Program-made: the position numbers and the translations under genes
Shown: positions 1 to 7,885 of the stretch, one piece after another
Position numbering within the stretch: the first letter of the stretch is position 1
Layout of the letters: each line of letters starts with the position of its first letter
Origin: Holophaga sp.
GTDB taxonomy: Bacteria > Acidobacteriota > Holophagae > Holophagales > Holophagaceae
Length of the DNA: 38,613 nucleotides
Assembly: GCA_031292735.1 (NCBI GenBank)
Contig: JARLGP010000179.1
Coordinates: 1-38,613 of the forward strand
Direction of reading: 5' to 3'
The notes under the pieces: model-generated
Databases searched by the model: none
Told to the model about the DNA's origin: nothing
The model's input: the letters and a program-made list of their open reading frames with translations, nothing else

Positions 1-318
1 GAAGCGGTCACCACCACCGCCAAGCTGGAACTGGACCTCGGCGCGCGGCTCACCAGCGCCACCTGGCTGGTGCGCGGGTTCCGCCCGTTCCGGGACGATC
101 CCGTGGCCTGGGGCCAGGACCACCCGGGGCAGACCCCCGGCAAGAACCGCTTCACCGGGCTGCAGCAGACCCTGGACTTCCGCGCCTCGAACCGCACCAC
201 CCTGGGCCTGGGCGCCGCCTGGCAGCGCGAGCAGGCGGTGCTCAACGTGGCCGGGCTGGCCCGCAACGGCTTCGCCTGGTTCGCCGATGTCACCTTCCGT
301 TGGCCGGCCCGGAGCTGA
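1..318 (+). CDS. C-terminal part of a probable outer-membrane beta-barrel protein
   Basis: The frame is open from the first base of the window and ends in TGA at 316-318, so about 105 C-terminal residues of a longer protein are present. The sequence alternates polar and hydrophobic or aromatic residues in short strands separated by turns rich in Gly, Asn and Asp. It closes with a strand FAWFADVTFRW just before the last four residues. Strands of this kind at the C-terminus are typical of outer-membrane beta-barrels, including capsule-assembly proteins of the Wzi type. No specific family motif is visible, so the barrel reading is inference. It is followed after 57 bases by gmd on the same strand. 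Confidence 0.5.
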   Translation, partial: EAVTTTAKLELDLGARLTSATWLVRGFRPFRDDPVAWGQDHPGQTPGKNRFTGLQQTLDFRASNRTTLGLGAAWQREQAVLNVAGLARNGFAWFADVTFRWPARS

Positions 319-375
319 GCGGCCTTGGCATTTCCCCCCCGATCAGTGAAAATCAATAACCACAGGAGTTTGCCC

Positions 376-1416
376 ATGGCCCCACGCGCGCTCGTCACCG
401 GCATCACCGGCCAGGACGGCAGCTATCTCACGGAATTGCTGCTGGCCAAAGGCTACGAGGTGCACGGCGTGATCCGCCGGGCTTCCACCTTCAACACCGA
501 CCGCATCGACCATCTCTACGCCGACCCGCACCAGGGCACCCGGCTCCAGCTGCACTTCGGCGACCTGCAGGACAGCGGCGGCCTGCGCCGGATCCTCGAC
601 CAGGTGGCCCCGGACGAGGTATACAACCTGGGCGCCCAGAGCCATGTGCGGGTAAGCTTCGACCAGCCGGAATTCACCGCGGAGGTGGTGGGGCTCGGCT
701 GCCTGCGGCTGCTGGAGGCCCTGCGCTCCTACCAGGATGCCAGCAGGCGCCAGGTCCGCTTCTACCAGGCCGGCTCCAGCGAGATGTTCGGCAGCGCCAA
801 GCCCAGGCAGAACGAGCAGACCCGCTTCCAGCCCCGCTCGCCCTACGCCTGCGCCAAGGTCTACGCCCACTGCCAGGTGGTGAACTACCGGGAAAGCTAC
901 GGCATGTTCGCCTGCAACGGCATCCTGTTCAACCACGAAAGCCCGCGGCGGGGCGAGACCTTCGTCACCCGCAAGATCACCCGGGCCGCCACCCGCATCA
1001 AGCTGGGCCTGCAGAAGAAGCTCTACCTGGGCAACCTGGACGCCAGGCGCGACTGGGGCTTCGCCGGGGACTACGTGGAGGCCATGTGGCGGATGCTCCA
1101 GCAGGACCATCCGGACGACTACGTGGTGGCCACCGGCACCGCCCTCACCATCCGCGAGTTCCTCAGCCTGGTGTTCGCCCAGCTGGACCTGGACTGGACC
1201 GAGTGGGTGGAGATCGATCCCCGCTACTTCCGGCCGGCCGAGGTGGACCACCTGGAGGGGGATGCCAGCAAGTCGCTGGCGCTGCTCGGCTGGGAGGCAG
1301 GCACCGACATCAAGACCCTGGCCGCCATGATGGTGGCCGGGGACATGGAACTGGCGAAACGGGAGGCGGTGCTCAAGCAGGCCGGCCATGCCGAAACGCC
1401 CAGGGGGGAATTCTGA
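376..1416 (+). CDS. gmd: GDP-mannose 4,6-dehydratase
   Basis: Converts GDP-mannose to GDP-4-keto-6-deoxymannose, the precursor of GDP-fucose and GDP-perosamine, in the cytoplasm. The 346-residue protein is full length for the family. It has the Rossmann motif [10 protein letters not shown] at residues 8-17, SSEMFG at 134-139 and the catalytic YACAK (Tyr157, Lys161). The family signature [16 protein letters not shown] follows at about residues 190-210. The ATG at 376 was chosen because an AGGAG ribosome site lies at 364-368; the frame extends upstream without a better start. The stop overlaps the start of fcl by one base, so the two are translationally coupled. Its product could also feed the perosamine-type aminotransferase at 16875. 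Confidence 0.95.
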   Translation: MAPRALVTGITGQDGSYLTELLLAKGYEVHGVIRRASTFNTDRIDHLYADPHQGTRLQLHFGDLQDSGGLRRILDQVAPDEVYNLGAQSHVRVSFDQPEFTAEVVGLGCLRLLEALRSYQDASRRQVRFYQAGSSEMFGSAKPRQNEQTRFQPRSPYACAKVYAHCQVVNYRESYGMFACNGILFNHESPRRGETFVTRKITRAATRIKLGLQKKLYLGNLDARRDWGFAGDYVEAMWRMLQQDHPDDYVVATGTALTIREFLSLVFAQLDLDWTEWVEIDPRYFRPAEVDHLEGDASKSLALLGWEAGTDIKTLAAMMVAGDMELAKREAVLKQAGHAETPRGEF

Positions 1417-2369
1417 TGGGCTTTCCGGAAACCTTTCCACTGGCGGGCAAACGCATCTGGGTCACCGGCGGCCACGGCTTCCTGGGCCGGCCGGTGGTGG
1501 CGGAACTGGAGCGCCGGGGCGCCATCCCGCTGGCGCCCACCTCGCTGGAATGCGACCTGCTGGACCCCGCGGCCGCCGCGCGCTTCATCCGGGAACACCG
1601 GCCCCAGGGGGTCATCCACATGGCCGCCAAGGTCGGCGGGATCGGCGCCAACCGCCAGCATCCCGGCTACTTCTTCTACACCAACATGGCCATGGGCCTG
1701 CATCTGGTGGAGGCCTGCCGGAGCGAAGGCCTGGACAAGATCCTGGTGCTGGGCACGGTGTGCGCCTATCCCAAGTTCTGCCCGGTGCCGTTCCGAGAGG
1801 ACAGCCTCTGGGACGGCTATCCGGAGGAGACCAACGCCCCCTACGGCATCGCCAAGAAGGCCCTGATGGTCCAGCTCCAGGCCTACCGGCAGGAATACGC
1901 CACCCGGGGCATCTTCCTGATGCCGGTCAACCTTTACGGGCCGGGCGACCACCTGGACCCGGAGAACAACCACGTCATCCCCGCCCTGATCCGCAAGTTC
2001 CTGGAGGCCAAGGCCGTCGGCTCGCCCGCGGTGGAGCTGTGGGGCACCGGAGCCGCCAGCCGCGAGTTCCTGTTCGTCCAGGATGCCGCCGAAGCCATCT
2101 GCGAGGCCATGGCCAAGTACGAGGACGGCGACCCGGTGAACCTGGGCACCGGCGCCGAGCTGAGCATCCGCGACCTGGCCCTGAAGATCCGCGCCCTCAC
2201 CGGGTTCCAGGGCGAGCTGAGCTTCAACCCCGGCTACCCGGACGGCCAGCCCAAGCGGAAACTGGACACCAGCCGCGCCCTGGAGCGCTTCGGCTGGCAG
2301 GCCCGGGTGGGCCTGGACGAGGGGCTGCGGGCGACCATTCCCTGGGTGAAGGCGGCGCTGCATCTGTAA
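1416..2369 (+). CDS. fcl: GDP-L-fucose synthase
   Basis: NADPH-dependent 3,5-epimerase/4-reductase that turns GDP-4-keto-6-deoxymannose into GDP-L-fucose. It is 317 residues long, with the nucleotide motif GGHGFLG at 18-24, the catalytic Cys region GTVCAYPKF at 113-121, and YGIAK (Tyr143, Lys147) preceded by the typical GYPEETNAP. The classical Ser-Ser-Cys of the E. coli enzyme is Thr-Val-Cys here, a variant I know from many bacterial members. It starts within the gmd stop (TGATG), with a GGGGGGA ribosome site 8 bases upstream. The gmd-fcl pair is the standard GDP-fucose route. Confidence 0.94.
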   Translation: MGFPETFPLAGKRIWVTGGHGFLGRPVVAELERRGAIPLAPTSLECDLLDPAAAARFIREHRPQGVIHMAAKVGGIGANRQHPGYFFYTNMAMGLHLVEACRSEGLDKILVLGTVCAYPKFCPVPFREDSLWDGYPEETNAPYGIAKKALMVQLQAYRQEYATRGIFLMPVNLYGPGDHLDPENNHVIPALIRKFLEAKAVGSPAVELWGTGAASREFLFVQDAAEAICEAMAKYEDGDPVNLGTGAELSIRDLALKIRALTGFQGELSFNPGYPDGQPKRKLDTSRALERFGWQARVGLDEGLRATIPWVKAALHL

Positions 2370-2381
2370 TACACTGGCTGG

Positions 2382-3332
2382 ATGACGACACACAAACGCA
2401 TCCTGGTGACCGGCGGGGCCGGGTTTCTCGGCTCCCATCTCTGCAAGACCCTGGTCCGGCAGGGGCACGACGTGCTCTGCCTGGACAACCTGTTCACCGG
2501 ATTCCGCAGCAACATCGCCGATCTCCTGGCCGATCCCCATTTCGAACTGATCCGCCACGATGTCACCGTGCCCCTGTCCCTGCAGGTGGACCGGATCTAC
2601 AACCTGGCCTGCCCCGCCTCGCCGGTGCACTACCAGCGGGACCCGGTGGCGACCATCAAGACCTGCGTGCTGGGCGCCATCAACATGCTGGACCTGGCCA
2701 AGGCCACCGGGGCCCGCATCCTCCAGTCCTCCACCTCGGAGGTGTACGGCGATCCCTCGGTGCATCCCCAGACCGAGTCCTACTGGGGCAACGTCAACCC
2801 GATCGGAACCCGCAGCTGCTACGACGAGGGCAAGCGGTGCGCGGAAAGCCTCTTCTTCAACTACCAGCGCCAGCACGGGATCGATATCCGGGTGATGCGC
2901 ATCTTCAACACCTACGGGCCCCGCATGCATCCCAACGACGGCCGGGTGGTGAGCAATTTCATCATGCAGGCGCTCCAGGGCCAGGATATCACCCTGTACG
3001 GGGACGGCCGCCAGACCCGCTCCTTCTGCTTCGTGGACGACCTGATCCGCGGCATGATGGGCATGATGGAGCAGGAAACGGCCAGCGGCCCGGTGAATTT
3101 CGGCAACCCGGTGGAGATCCCCATGGTCGAATTGGCGGAGCGGATCATCCGGCTCACCGGGTCCGGCTCCAGGATGGTCTTCCAGCCCCTGCCGGAAGAC
3201 GATCCCAAGCAGCGCCAGCCGGACATCGCCCAGGCCAGGGCCCTGCTCCAGTGGGAGCCGGTGGTGGAACTCGAGGACGGGCTGGGCCAGACCATCGAAT
3301 TCTTCCGGGGTGTGCTCGCCAATGGCCTGTGA
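2382..3332 (+). CDS. uxs: UDP-glucuronate decarboxylase (UDP-xylose synthase)
   Basis: SDR enzyme that oxidises and decarboxylates UDP-glucuronate to UDP-xylose. It is 316 residues, the usual length for soluble bacterial UXS. GGAGFLG lies at 11-17 and STSEVYGD at about 117-124. The family hallmark [10 protein letters not shown] is at 76-85, followed by a tract ending YDEGKR (Tyr147, Lys151). [17 protein letters not shown] follows. These motifs separate UXS from dTDP-glucose dehydratases, which share the fold. It lies 12 bases after fcl in the same direction and slightly overlaps the next glycosyltransferase. No UDP-glucose dehydrogenase is in the window, so the substrate must come from elsewhere. 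Confidence 0.92.
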   Translation: MTTHKRILVTGGAGFLGSHLCKTLVRQGHDVLCLDNLFTGFRSNIADLLADPHFELIRHDVTVPLSLQVDRIYNLACPASPVHYQRDPVATIKTCVLGAINMLDLAKATGARILQSSTSEVYGDPSVHPQTESYWGNVNPIGTRSCYDEGKRCAESLFFNYQRQHGIDIRVMRIFNTYGPRMHPNDGRVVSNFIMQALQGQDITLYGDGRQTRSFCFVDDLIRGMMGMMEQETASGPVNFGNPVEIPMVELAERIIRLTGSGSRMVFQPLPEDDPKQRQPDIAQARALLQWEPVVELEDGLGQTIEFFRGVLANGL

Positions 3333-4248
3333 CCCGCATCCGCCGATCCACTTCTTCACCATCGTGCTCAACGGCGAGCCCTTCATCCGGCACCACCTGG
3401 AGGTCTTCCGGCAGCTGCCGTTCCCGTGGCACTGGCACATCATCGAGGGCGTGGCGGAGCTGACCTTCGACACCGCCTGGAGCCTGGCCAACGGCGGGCG
3501 CATTGACGCGGCGTTCCATTCCGGAGGCCTGAGCAACGACGGCACCCGGGAGTACCTGGACACCCTGCAGCGGGAGCATCCCGGCCAGGTCACGGTCTAC
3601 CGCAAGCCCGGCGGCGCGTTCTGGAACGGCAAGCTGGAGATGGTCAACGCGCCCCTGGCCAACCTGCGGGAACCCTGCCTGCTCTGGCAGGTGGACGTGG
3701 ATGAATTCTGGACCGTGGAGCAGATCCTCGCCTGCCGGCAGATGTTCCAGGAAAACCCGGAGCCCAGGGCCGCCTTCTTCCGCTGCCACTTCTACGTGGG
3801 CCCCGGGCTGGTCACCTCCAGCCGGGAGTGCTACGGCAACAACAGCCGCTTCGAGTGGCTGCGGGTGTGGCGGTTCCGGCCGGGCGACCGCTGGGTCAGC
3901 CACGAGCCGCCCATGCTGGCCGGCCGCTGGCAGCAGCTGCGCACCCGCTGGCGCCGGCTCCGGGGCCGGGGGCCCAAGGTCCGCCTGCAGCGGCTCAACG
4001 CCTTCCGGCACGCCTGCACCGAGGCGCGCGGCCTGGTGTTCAGCCACTTCGCCTACGTGCTGCCTTCCCAGGCGGCCTTCAAGGAGCAGTATTACGGCTA
4101 CCGCGGCGCCCGGCAGCAGTGGGAGGCCCTGCAGGCGCAGGAGCGGTTCCCGGTGGCCTTGAAGGACTATTTCGCCTGGGTGACCGACGGCACCACGGTG
4201 GACCGCGCCTCCGACCAGGGCCTGCCCCCCTGGGACGGCGCTATCTGA
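3322..4248 (+). CDS. Glycosyltransferase, GT2-like with DVDEFW motif
   Basis: Probable GT-A-fold glycosyltransferase of 308 residues acting at the cytoplasmic face. The N-terminus has the [19 protein letters not shown] pattern of a family that begins with a short beta strand and an acceptor-side helix. DVDEFW at residues 125-130 is the likely metal- and nucleotide-sugar-binding motif. The rest, including a basic region at about 200-225, has no other motif I recognise. Start: the ATG at 3322 is preferred; a GTG at 3310 is in the same frame. It overlaps the end of the UXS gene by 11 bases, so it is in the same operon. Its stop overlaps the convergent epimerase stop by 8 bases. Donor and acceptor cannot be told from sequence. 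Confidence 0.8.
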   Translation: MACDPHPPIHFFTIVLNGEPFIRHHLEVFRQLPFPWHWHIIEGVAELTFDTAWSLANGGRIDAAFHSGGLSNDGTREYLDTLQREHPGQVTVYRKPGGAFWNGKLEMVNAPLANLREPCLLWQVDVDEFWTVEQILACRQMFQENPEPRAAFFRCHFYVGPGLVTSSRECYGNNSRFEWLRVWRFRPGDRWVSHEPPMLAGRWQQLRTRWRRLRGRGPKVRLQRLNAFRHACTEARGLVFSHFAYVLPSQAAFKEQYYGYRGARQQWEALQAQERFPVALKDYFAWVTDGTTVDRASDQGLPPWDGAI

Positions 4249-5152
4249 ACCCGTTCCAGGTGGCGGCGAGCCCCTGGGCGACGGGGGTCCGGGCGCTCCA
4301 GCCCAGCTCGGCCCGCGCCTTGGCCGGGTCCAGCACCGAGCGCCGCTGCTCGCCGGCGATGCCGGGCCCGTGCTCGATGCCGGCGGGATCCAGCCCCGCC
4401 TGCAGGCACAGGCCCCGGGCCAGTTCCAGGATGCTGGTCTCGCGGCCGGTGGCCAGGTTGATCACCCCCGCGGCCCGCTGCTCCAGCGCCGCGCCGAAGC
4501 CCTCGGCCAGGTCGCCCACGTAGACGAAATCGCGGGTCTGGAGGCCGTCACCATGAATTCGAGGGGCCTGGCCCCGGGCCAGCCGCCGACAGAACATCGC
4601 CACCACCCCGGCTTCCCCCACGGCGCCCTGGCGGGGGCCGTAGGCGTTGGCCAGGCGCAGGCTGCAGGTGCGCAGGCCGCGCTGCACGGTGTAGGCGTGC
4701 AGATACTTGTCCACCGAGAGCTTGGCCACGCCATAGGGGTTGATGGGCTGTTCCGGGTGGCCCTCGTCCTGGGGCCCGTGGGCCTCGCCATAGATGGCGC
4801 CGCCGCTGCTGGCGAAGATGAAATGCTGGAGTCCGTTGGCCAGGCCCGCCTCGATCAGGGCCAGGGTGCCCAGGATGTTCTGCTGGGCGTCGAACACCGG
4901 GGCCGAGCAGCTGGTGCGCACATCGATCTGGGCGGCGAAGTGGAGCACGGCCTCGGGACGCAGCCGCGCCAGATGGCCGGGGAGCGTGGGGTCGCCCAGG
5001 TCCAGCTGCAGGAAGTCGGCCCCGGGGGGAACCTGGTCGCGCGAGCCGTTGCACAGGTTGTCGAGCACCGTGACGTGGTGGCCCCGGGCCACCAGGAAAT
5101 CCGCGGTGTGGCTGCCGATGAAGCCCGCCCCTCCGGTGACCAGGATTTCCAT
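4241..5152 (-). CDS. NAD-dependent sugar epimerase, GalE-like SDR
   Basis: Extended short-chain dehydrogenase of 303 residues, most like UDP-glucose/UDP-GlcNAc 4-epimerases. It has GGAGFIG at 7-13, DNLCNG at 31-36, HFAAQIDV at 71-78, SSGG at 115-118 and the catalytic YGVAK (Tyr140, Lys144). IHGDGLQTRDFVYVGD in the C-terminal half is typical of the GalE group. The start ATG at 5152 overlaps the stop of the upstream glycosyltransferase by ATGA, showing coupling. It is slightly shorter than E. coli GalE (338). The exact sugar cannot be assigned; UDP-galactose or UDP-GalNAc formation is likely. Confidence 0.82.
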   Translation of the reverse strand: MEILVTGGAGFIGSHTADFLVARGHHVTVLDNLCNGSRDQVPPGADFLQLDLGDPTLPGHLARLRPEAVLHFAAQIDVRTSCSAPVFDAQQNILGTLALIEAGLANGLQHFIFASSGGAIYGEAHGPQDEGHPEQPINPYGVAKLSVDKYLHAYTVQRGLRTCSLRLANAYGPRQGAVGEAGVVAMFCRRLARGQAPRIHGDGLQTRDFVYVGDLAEGFGAALEQRAAGVINLATGRETSILELARGLCLQAGLDPAGIEHGPGIAGEQRRSVLDPAKARAELGWSARTPVAQGLAATWNGFR

Positions 5153-6294
5153 CAGGCCTCCCCGCCGGCGAGGATGCTTTGCACCGCCCGCTTCATCCGC
5201 AAATGGAACTGTTCCATGGAGTGCTCCTGGTGGAAGAAGGCGGCGGAACTGCGCTGGCGGCGCTCCAGTTCGGCGTCGGTGAGCGAGGCGGCCTCCAGCA
5301 GCGCCGCCTCCACCGCCTCCACCGTGGTGTCCTGGATCAGGATGCCGAAATCCTTCAGCTCGATGCCGCACTGCCGGGTGAGCATGGGGATCTGGCCGCC
5401 GTTGCCGCAGATGTTCAGCACCGAGGAACTGCAGCCCTCGGCGCAGGAGGGGCAGAGGATGAAGGCGGTGGTCCGGAGCGCGGCCGTGAATTCCGGCGAA
5501 AGCAGCGAAAGGAAGCTTTCCACATGCACGTTCGGCAGTTCCCGCAGCTCGTGCCGGAAGGCGCGGATGAAGGCCCCCTCCTGCTCGATGTCGCCGTAGA
5601 TGTGCAGGTGCAGTTCGGGGTGCCGGCTGAACGCCTCCAGGGCAAGATCCAGGCCCTTGTGCACCAGTCCGGTGCCGGAAAACCACATGAAGTGCTGGCG
5701 GGTCTGGGCCAGGTCCCTGGAATCGATGATCTCGGTGGCGTCCGCCGTCTTCAGGAAGCCCAGCGGCAGCTGGTGCACCGGCCTGGGGGTGATGGCCCGG
5801 TAGGTGCCGGCGGTGAAGGCGTTGCCCAGCACCAGCAGGCCGTCAACCACCCGTTCGATGCCCAGGCCGGGGTTGCTCAGCCGCGCCGATCCCGGCAGCC
5901 AGATCCGCTTCCGCCGGTACAGGTCGTCCAGCCGGCCAAGGCTGGCGGTGTTCGAGAAGGGCGTGTAGGCGCCGCAGGCATAGAAGATGGTCTTGGGGAA
6001 CCGGGAGGGCGTTCCCAGGAACAGGTTCTCCACCGGGTTGCCCGAACCGATCACCACGTCGTAGCGGGAATAGTCGATGGCCATGGGGTTGTCGTAGTTC
6101 ACCACGTCCACCTGATAGCCCAGCTCGTGGAACACCTTGGCCATTTCCATGGCTTCGGCCTGGTTGTTGTGCTTGAAGTTGAATTTCTTGAAGAAGGCGC
6201 GGTTGACGCCGCTGATGAGCACCCTGGGAACAAAGCCCGTCTTGAAGTAGTTGGACAGGACCCTGTTCTGTTTTTTCCAAAAGCGGGTGAGCAT
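5152..6294 (-). CDS. Glycosyltransferase, GT4-like (GT-B fold)
   Basis: Protein of 380 residues with a GT-B-type C-terminal half. It has a strand FMWFSGTGLVHKGLDLALEAF (donor domain entry, about 200-220), then LHLHIYGDIEQEG, and a region CPSCAEGCSSSVLNICGNGG that replaces the usual E-x7-E loop. The N-terminal half contains NNQAEAMEMAKVFHELGYQVDVV, an acceptor-domain Rossmann start. The gene opens a three-gene minus-strand region and is coupled to the epimerase gene by an ATGA overlap. A GGAT ribosome site and a possible promoter lie just upstream. Family assignment is good; substrate is unknown. Confidence 0.78.
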   Translation of the reverse strand: MLTRFWKKQNRVLSNYFKTGFVPRVLISGVNRAFFKKFNFKHNNQAEAMEMAKVFHELGYQVDVVNYDNPMAIDYSRYDVVIGSGNPVENLFLGTPSRFPKTIFYACGAYTPFSNTASLGRLDDLYRRKRIWLPGSARLSNPGLGIERVVDGLLVLGNAFTAGTYRAITPRPVHQLPLGFLKTADATEIIDSRDLAQTRQHFMWFSGTGLVHKGLDLALEAFSRHPELHLHIYGDIEQEGAFIRAFRHELRELPNVHVESFLSLLSPEFTAALRTTAFILCPSCAEGCSSSVLNICGNGGQIPMLTRQCGIELKDFGILIQDTTVEAVEAALLEAASLTDAELERRQRSSAAFFHQEHSMEQFHLRMKRAVQSILAGGEA

Positions 6295-6323
6295 TCACCA
6301 ATCCTTTTTCCACAAAACTGCCG

Positions 6324-6351
6324 ATTCTAGCATCATCACCCGAATGGACCA
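6324..6351 (-). promoter_or_regulatory. Possible sigma-70-type promoter for the GT4-epimerase pair
   Basis: Read on the minus strand, TAGAAT (plus coordinates 6324-6329) is a good -10 box. A weak TGGTCC lies 16 bases further upstream as a -35. The predicted transcript start would fall about 22 bases before the ATG at 6294, leaving room for the GGAT ribosome site. The -35 is poor, so this is tentative. Confidence 0.3.
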
Positions 6352-6458
6352 CGGCCGCTGCAAGGAAAGAACAGCCTGATCCTTTGGGCTGGAACGGGAC
6401 AAACGGGCCGGGTGGGATCTTCCTTCGACCCGGGGCCGCGGCGGAAGGTTGAGCGGGG

Positions 6459-7418
6459 CTAGCCGGATTCGGCCTGGTCCGCCTGCACCCAGGCTTCCGG
6501 CGGCGGCTCCGGCTGCCCGGGGCCGGGCTGGGTCTTGAACCTGCGGTGCATCCAGAACCACTGGGTGGGGTTCTCGCGCACCCGCTGCTCGATCCAGCGG
6601 GTCATCCGCTGGGTGCCGACCCAGGCGTCCCGGGCGGGGTCGCCAGTGTTGGCGACGTGGAAGGGCGGGTAGGCGGTCAGGGTGACCACCCCGTCGGGGC
6701 CCACCCGGCTGGAGACCGGCAGCACCGGAAGGTCGAAGCGCAGGGCCAGCACGGCCGCGGTGGAGAAGGTGGAGGCCCAGCGGCCCATGAATTTCACGAA
6801 CACCCCGCCGGTGAGGGCGTCCTGGTCCAGCAGGAAGCCGATCATCTGGCCCTCCTTCAGCGCCTTGATGGAGCCGCGCACCGCGCCGTCCTTGGCGATG
6901 ACCGAGTTGCCGTAGGCGGTGCGGAAGGCCCGCAGCCGGGCCTCCAGCAGCGGATTGTCCAGCGCGCGGCCGATCTCGGCCATCTTCCAGCCGCCCAGGC
7001 TCAAGGCCAGGGCCAGCAGCTCCCAGTTGCCCATGTGGCCGGTGAGGCCGATGATCCCCTTGCCTTCCCGGAAGGCGGCTTCGATGTGCTCCCGCCCCTC
7101 GATCCGGGTGATGCGGCGGATCTCCTCCGGGGTGGTCTGGAGGATCCGCAGGGTGGTGAACAGCAGGGCGCCGAAATGGGCGAAGCAGTCCCGGGACAGG
7201 GCCGTGATCTCCGTCTCGGTGAGGCCCAGGTCGGAGGACCGCAGGTTTTCCCGCACCACCCGGCGGTGCCGGGCGTCGATCAGGTAGTACAGGTGGCCCA
7301 CGGCCCGGCCCAGGGTCCAGGCGATCCGCCAGCTAAGGCCGGAAACCAGCCAGATCACGGCCATGGCCAGGCCGTACTGCAGGCGGTGGACGAGCGTGGG
7401 CTGGGTGGTTCTAGCCAT
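6459..7418 (-). CDS. Lipid A biosynthesis acyltransferase, LpxL/HtrB-like
   Basis: Late acyltransferase that adds a secondary acyl chain to lipid A precursors at the inner membrane. The 319-residue protein starts with a membrane-anchoring hydrophobic helix (about residues 15-45). It carries the catalytic HX4E motif as HMGNWE (His128, Glu133). It also has the downstream block GFLLDQDALTGGVFVKFMGR and the closing NPTQWFWMHRRFKT, both typical of the LpxL/LpxM group. The last 20 residues are a Pro/Glu-rich tail. It is divergent from the yhbY-like gene and separated by 164 bases from the GT4 gene. It supports a lipopolysaccharide-bearing envelope. LpxL versus LpxM cannot be decided here. Confidence 0.88.
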   Translation of the reverse strand: MARTTQPTLVHRLQYGLAMAVIWLVSGLSWRIAWTLGRAVGHLYYLIDARHRRVVRENLRSSDLGLTETEITALSRDCFAHFGALLFTTLRILQTTPEEIRRITRIEGREHIEAAFREGKGIIGLTGHMGNWELLALALSLGGWKMAEIGRALDNPLLEARLRAFRTAYGNSVIAKDGAVRGSIKALKEGQMIGFLLDQDALTGGVFVKFMGRWASTFSTAAVLALRFDLPVLPVSSRVGPDGVVTLTAYPPFHVANTGDPARDAWVGTQRMTRWIEQRVRENPTQWFWMHRRFKTQPGPGQPEPPPEAWVQADQAESG

Positions 7419-7504
7419 GGATGGAAGGGAGCGCAGTGCGAATGGGCATGCTTGAAGTATGCCACATCGCCCATTGAGCTAGACTCTAAGCCACGAGGCC
7501 CGTC

Positions 7505-7801
7505 ATGCTCACCCCCCGCCAACGCCAGTTCCTCAAAGCCCAGGCCCATCCGCTCAAGGCCCATGTGCACATCGGCAAATCCGGCCTGACCGAGGCCCTG
7601 GGCGCCGAACTGGACGTGATGCTGGACAGCCTTGAGCTCATGAAGATCAAGCTGAACCAGAACGCGTCCGAAGACCTGGATACCCTGGGGCGCCAGCTGG
7701 CCGCCAGCGTCCCCGGCCTGGAGGTGGTGCGCACCCTGGGCAAGACGGTGCTGGTCTACCGGGCCAGCCGCACCCGTCCCACCCAATATCCCCTTCCCTG
7801 A
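7505..7801 (+). CDS. yhbY: YhbY-like CRM-domain RNA-binding protein
   Basis: Small protein of 98 residues that matches the YhbY/CRS1 (CRM) family, which binds pre-50S ribosomal RNA during ribosome assembly. Visible features are the opening LTPRQRQFLKAQAHPLKAHVHIGKSGLTEAL, split by the conserved GKSGLT loop (residues 24-29). A helix LMKIKLNQNA follows, and the C-terminal TLGKTVLVYRAS strand is characteristic. Length is typical. It is a housekeeping gene divergent from the lipid A acyltransferase and is unrelated to the polysaccharide genes around it. Confidence 0.9.
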   Translation: MLTPRQRQFLKAQAHPLKAHVHIGKSGLTEALGAELDVMLDSLELMKIKLNQNASEDLDTLGRQLAASVPGLEVVRTLGKTVLVYRASRTRPTQYPLP

Positions 7802-7885
7802 AAGCAGGAATGGTAGTCTTAGGGCAAATCTTATAGTCCCCCGGGCTGGGTGCGGATCTGGCGGTCTGCGCCGGCCCTGGTCGGA

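Noticed and set aside
1224..3593. Long minus-strand frame opposite fcl and uxs
   Set aside because: Shadow of GC-rich coding DNA; the plus strand holds two enzymes with complete catalytic motifs.
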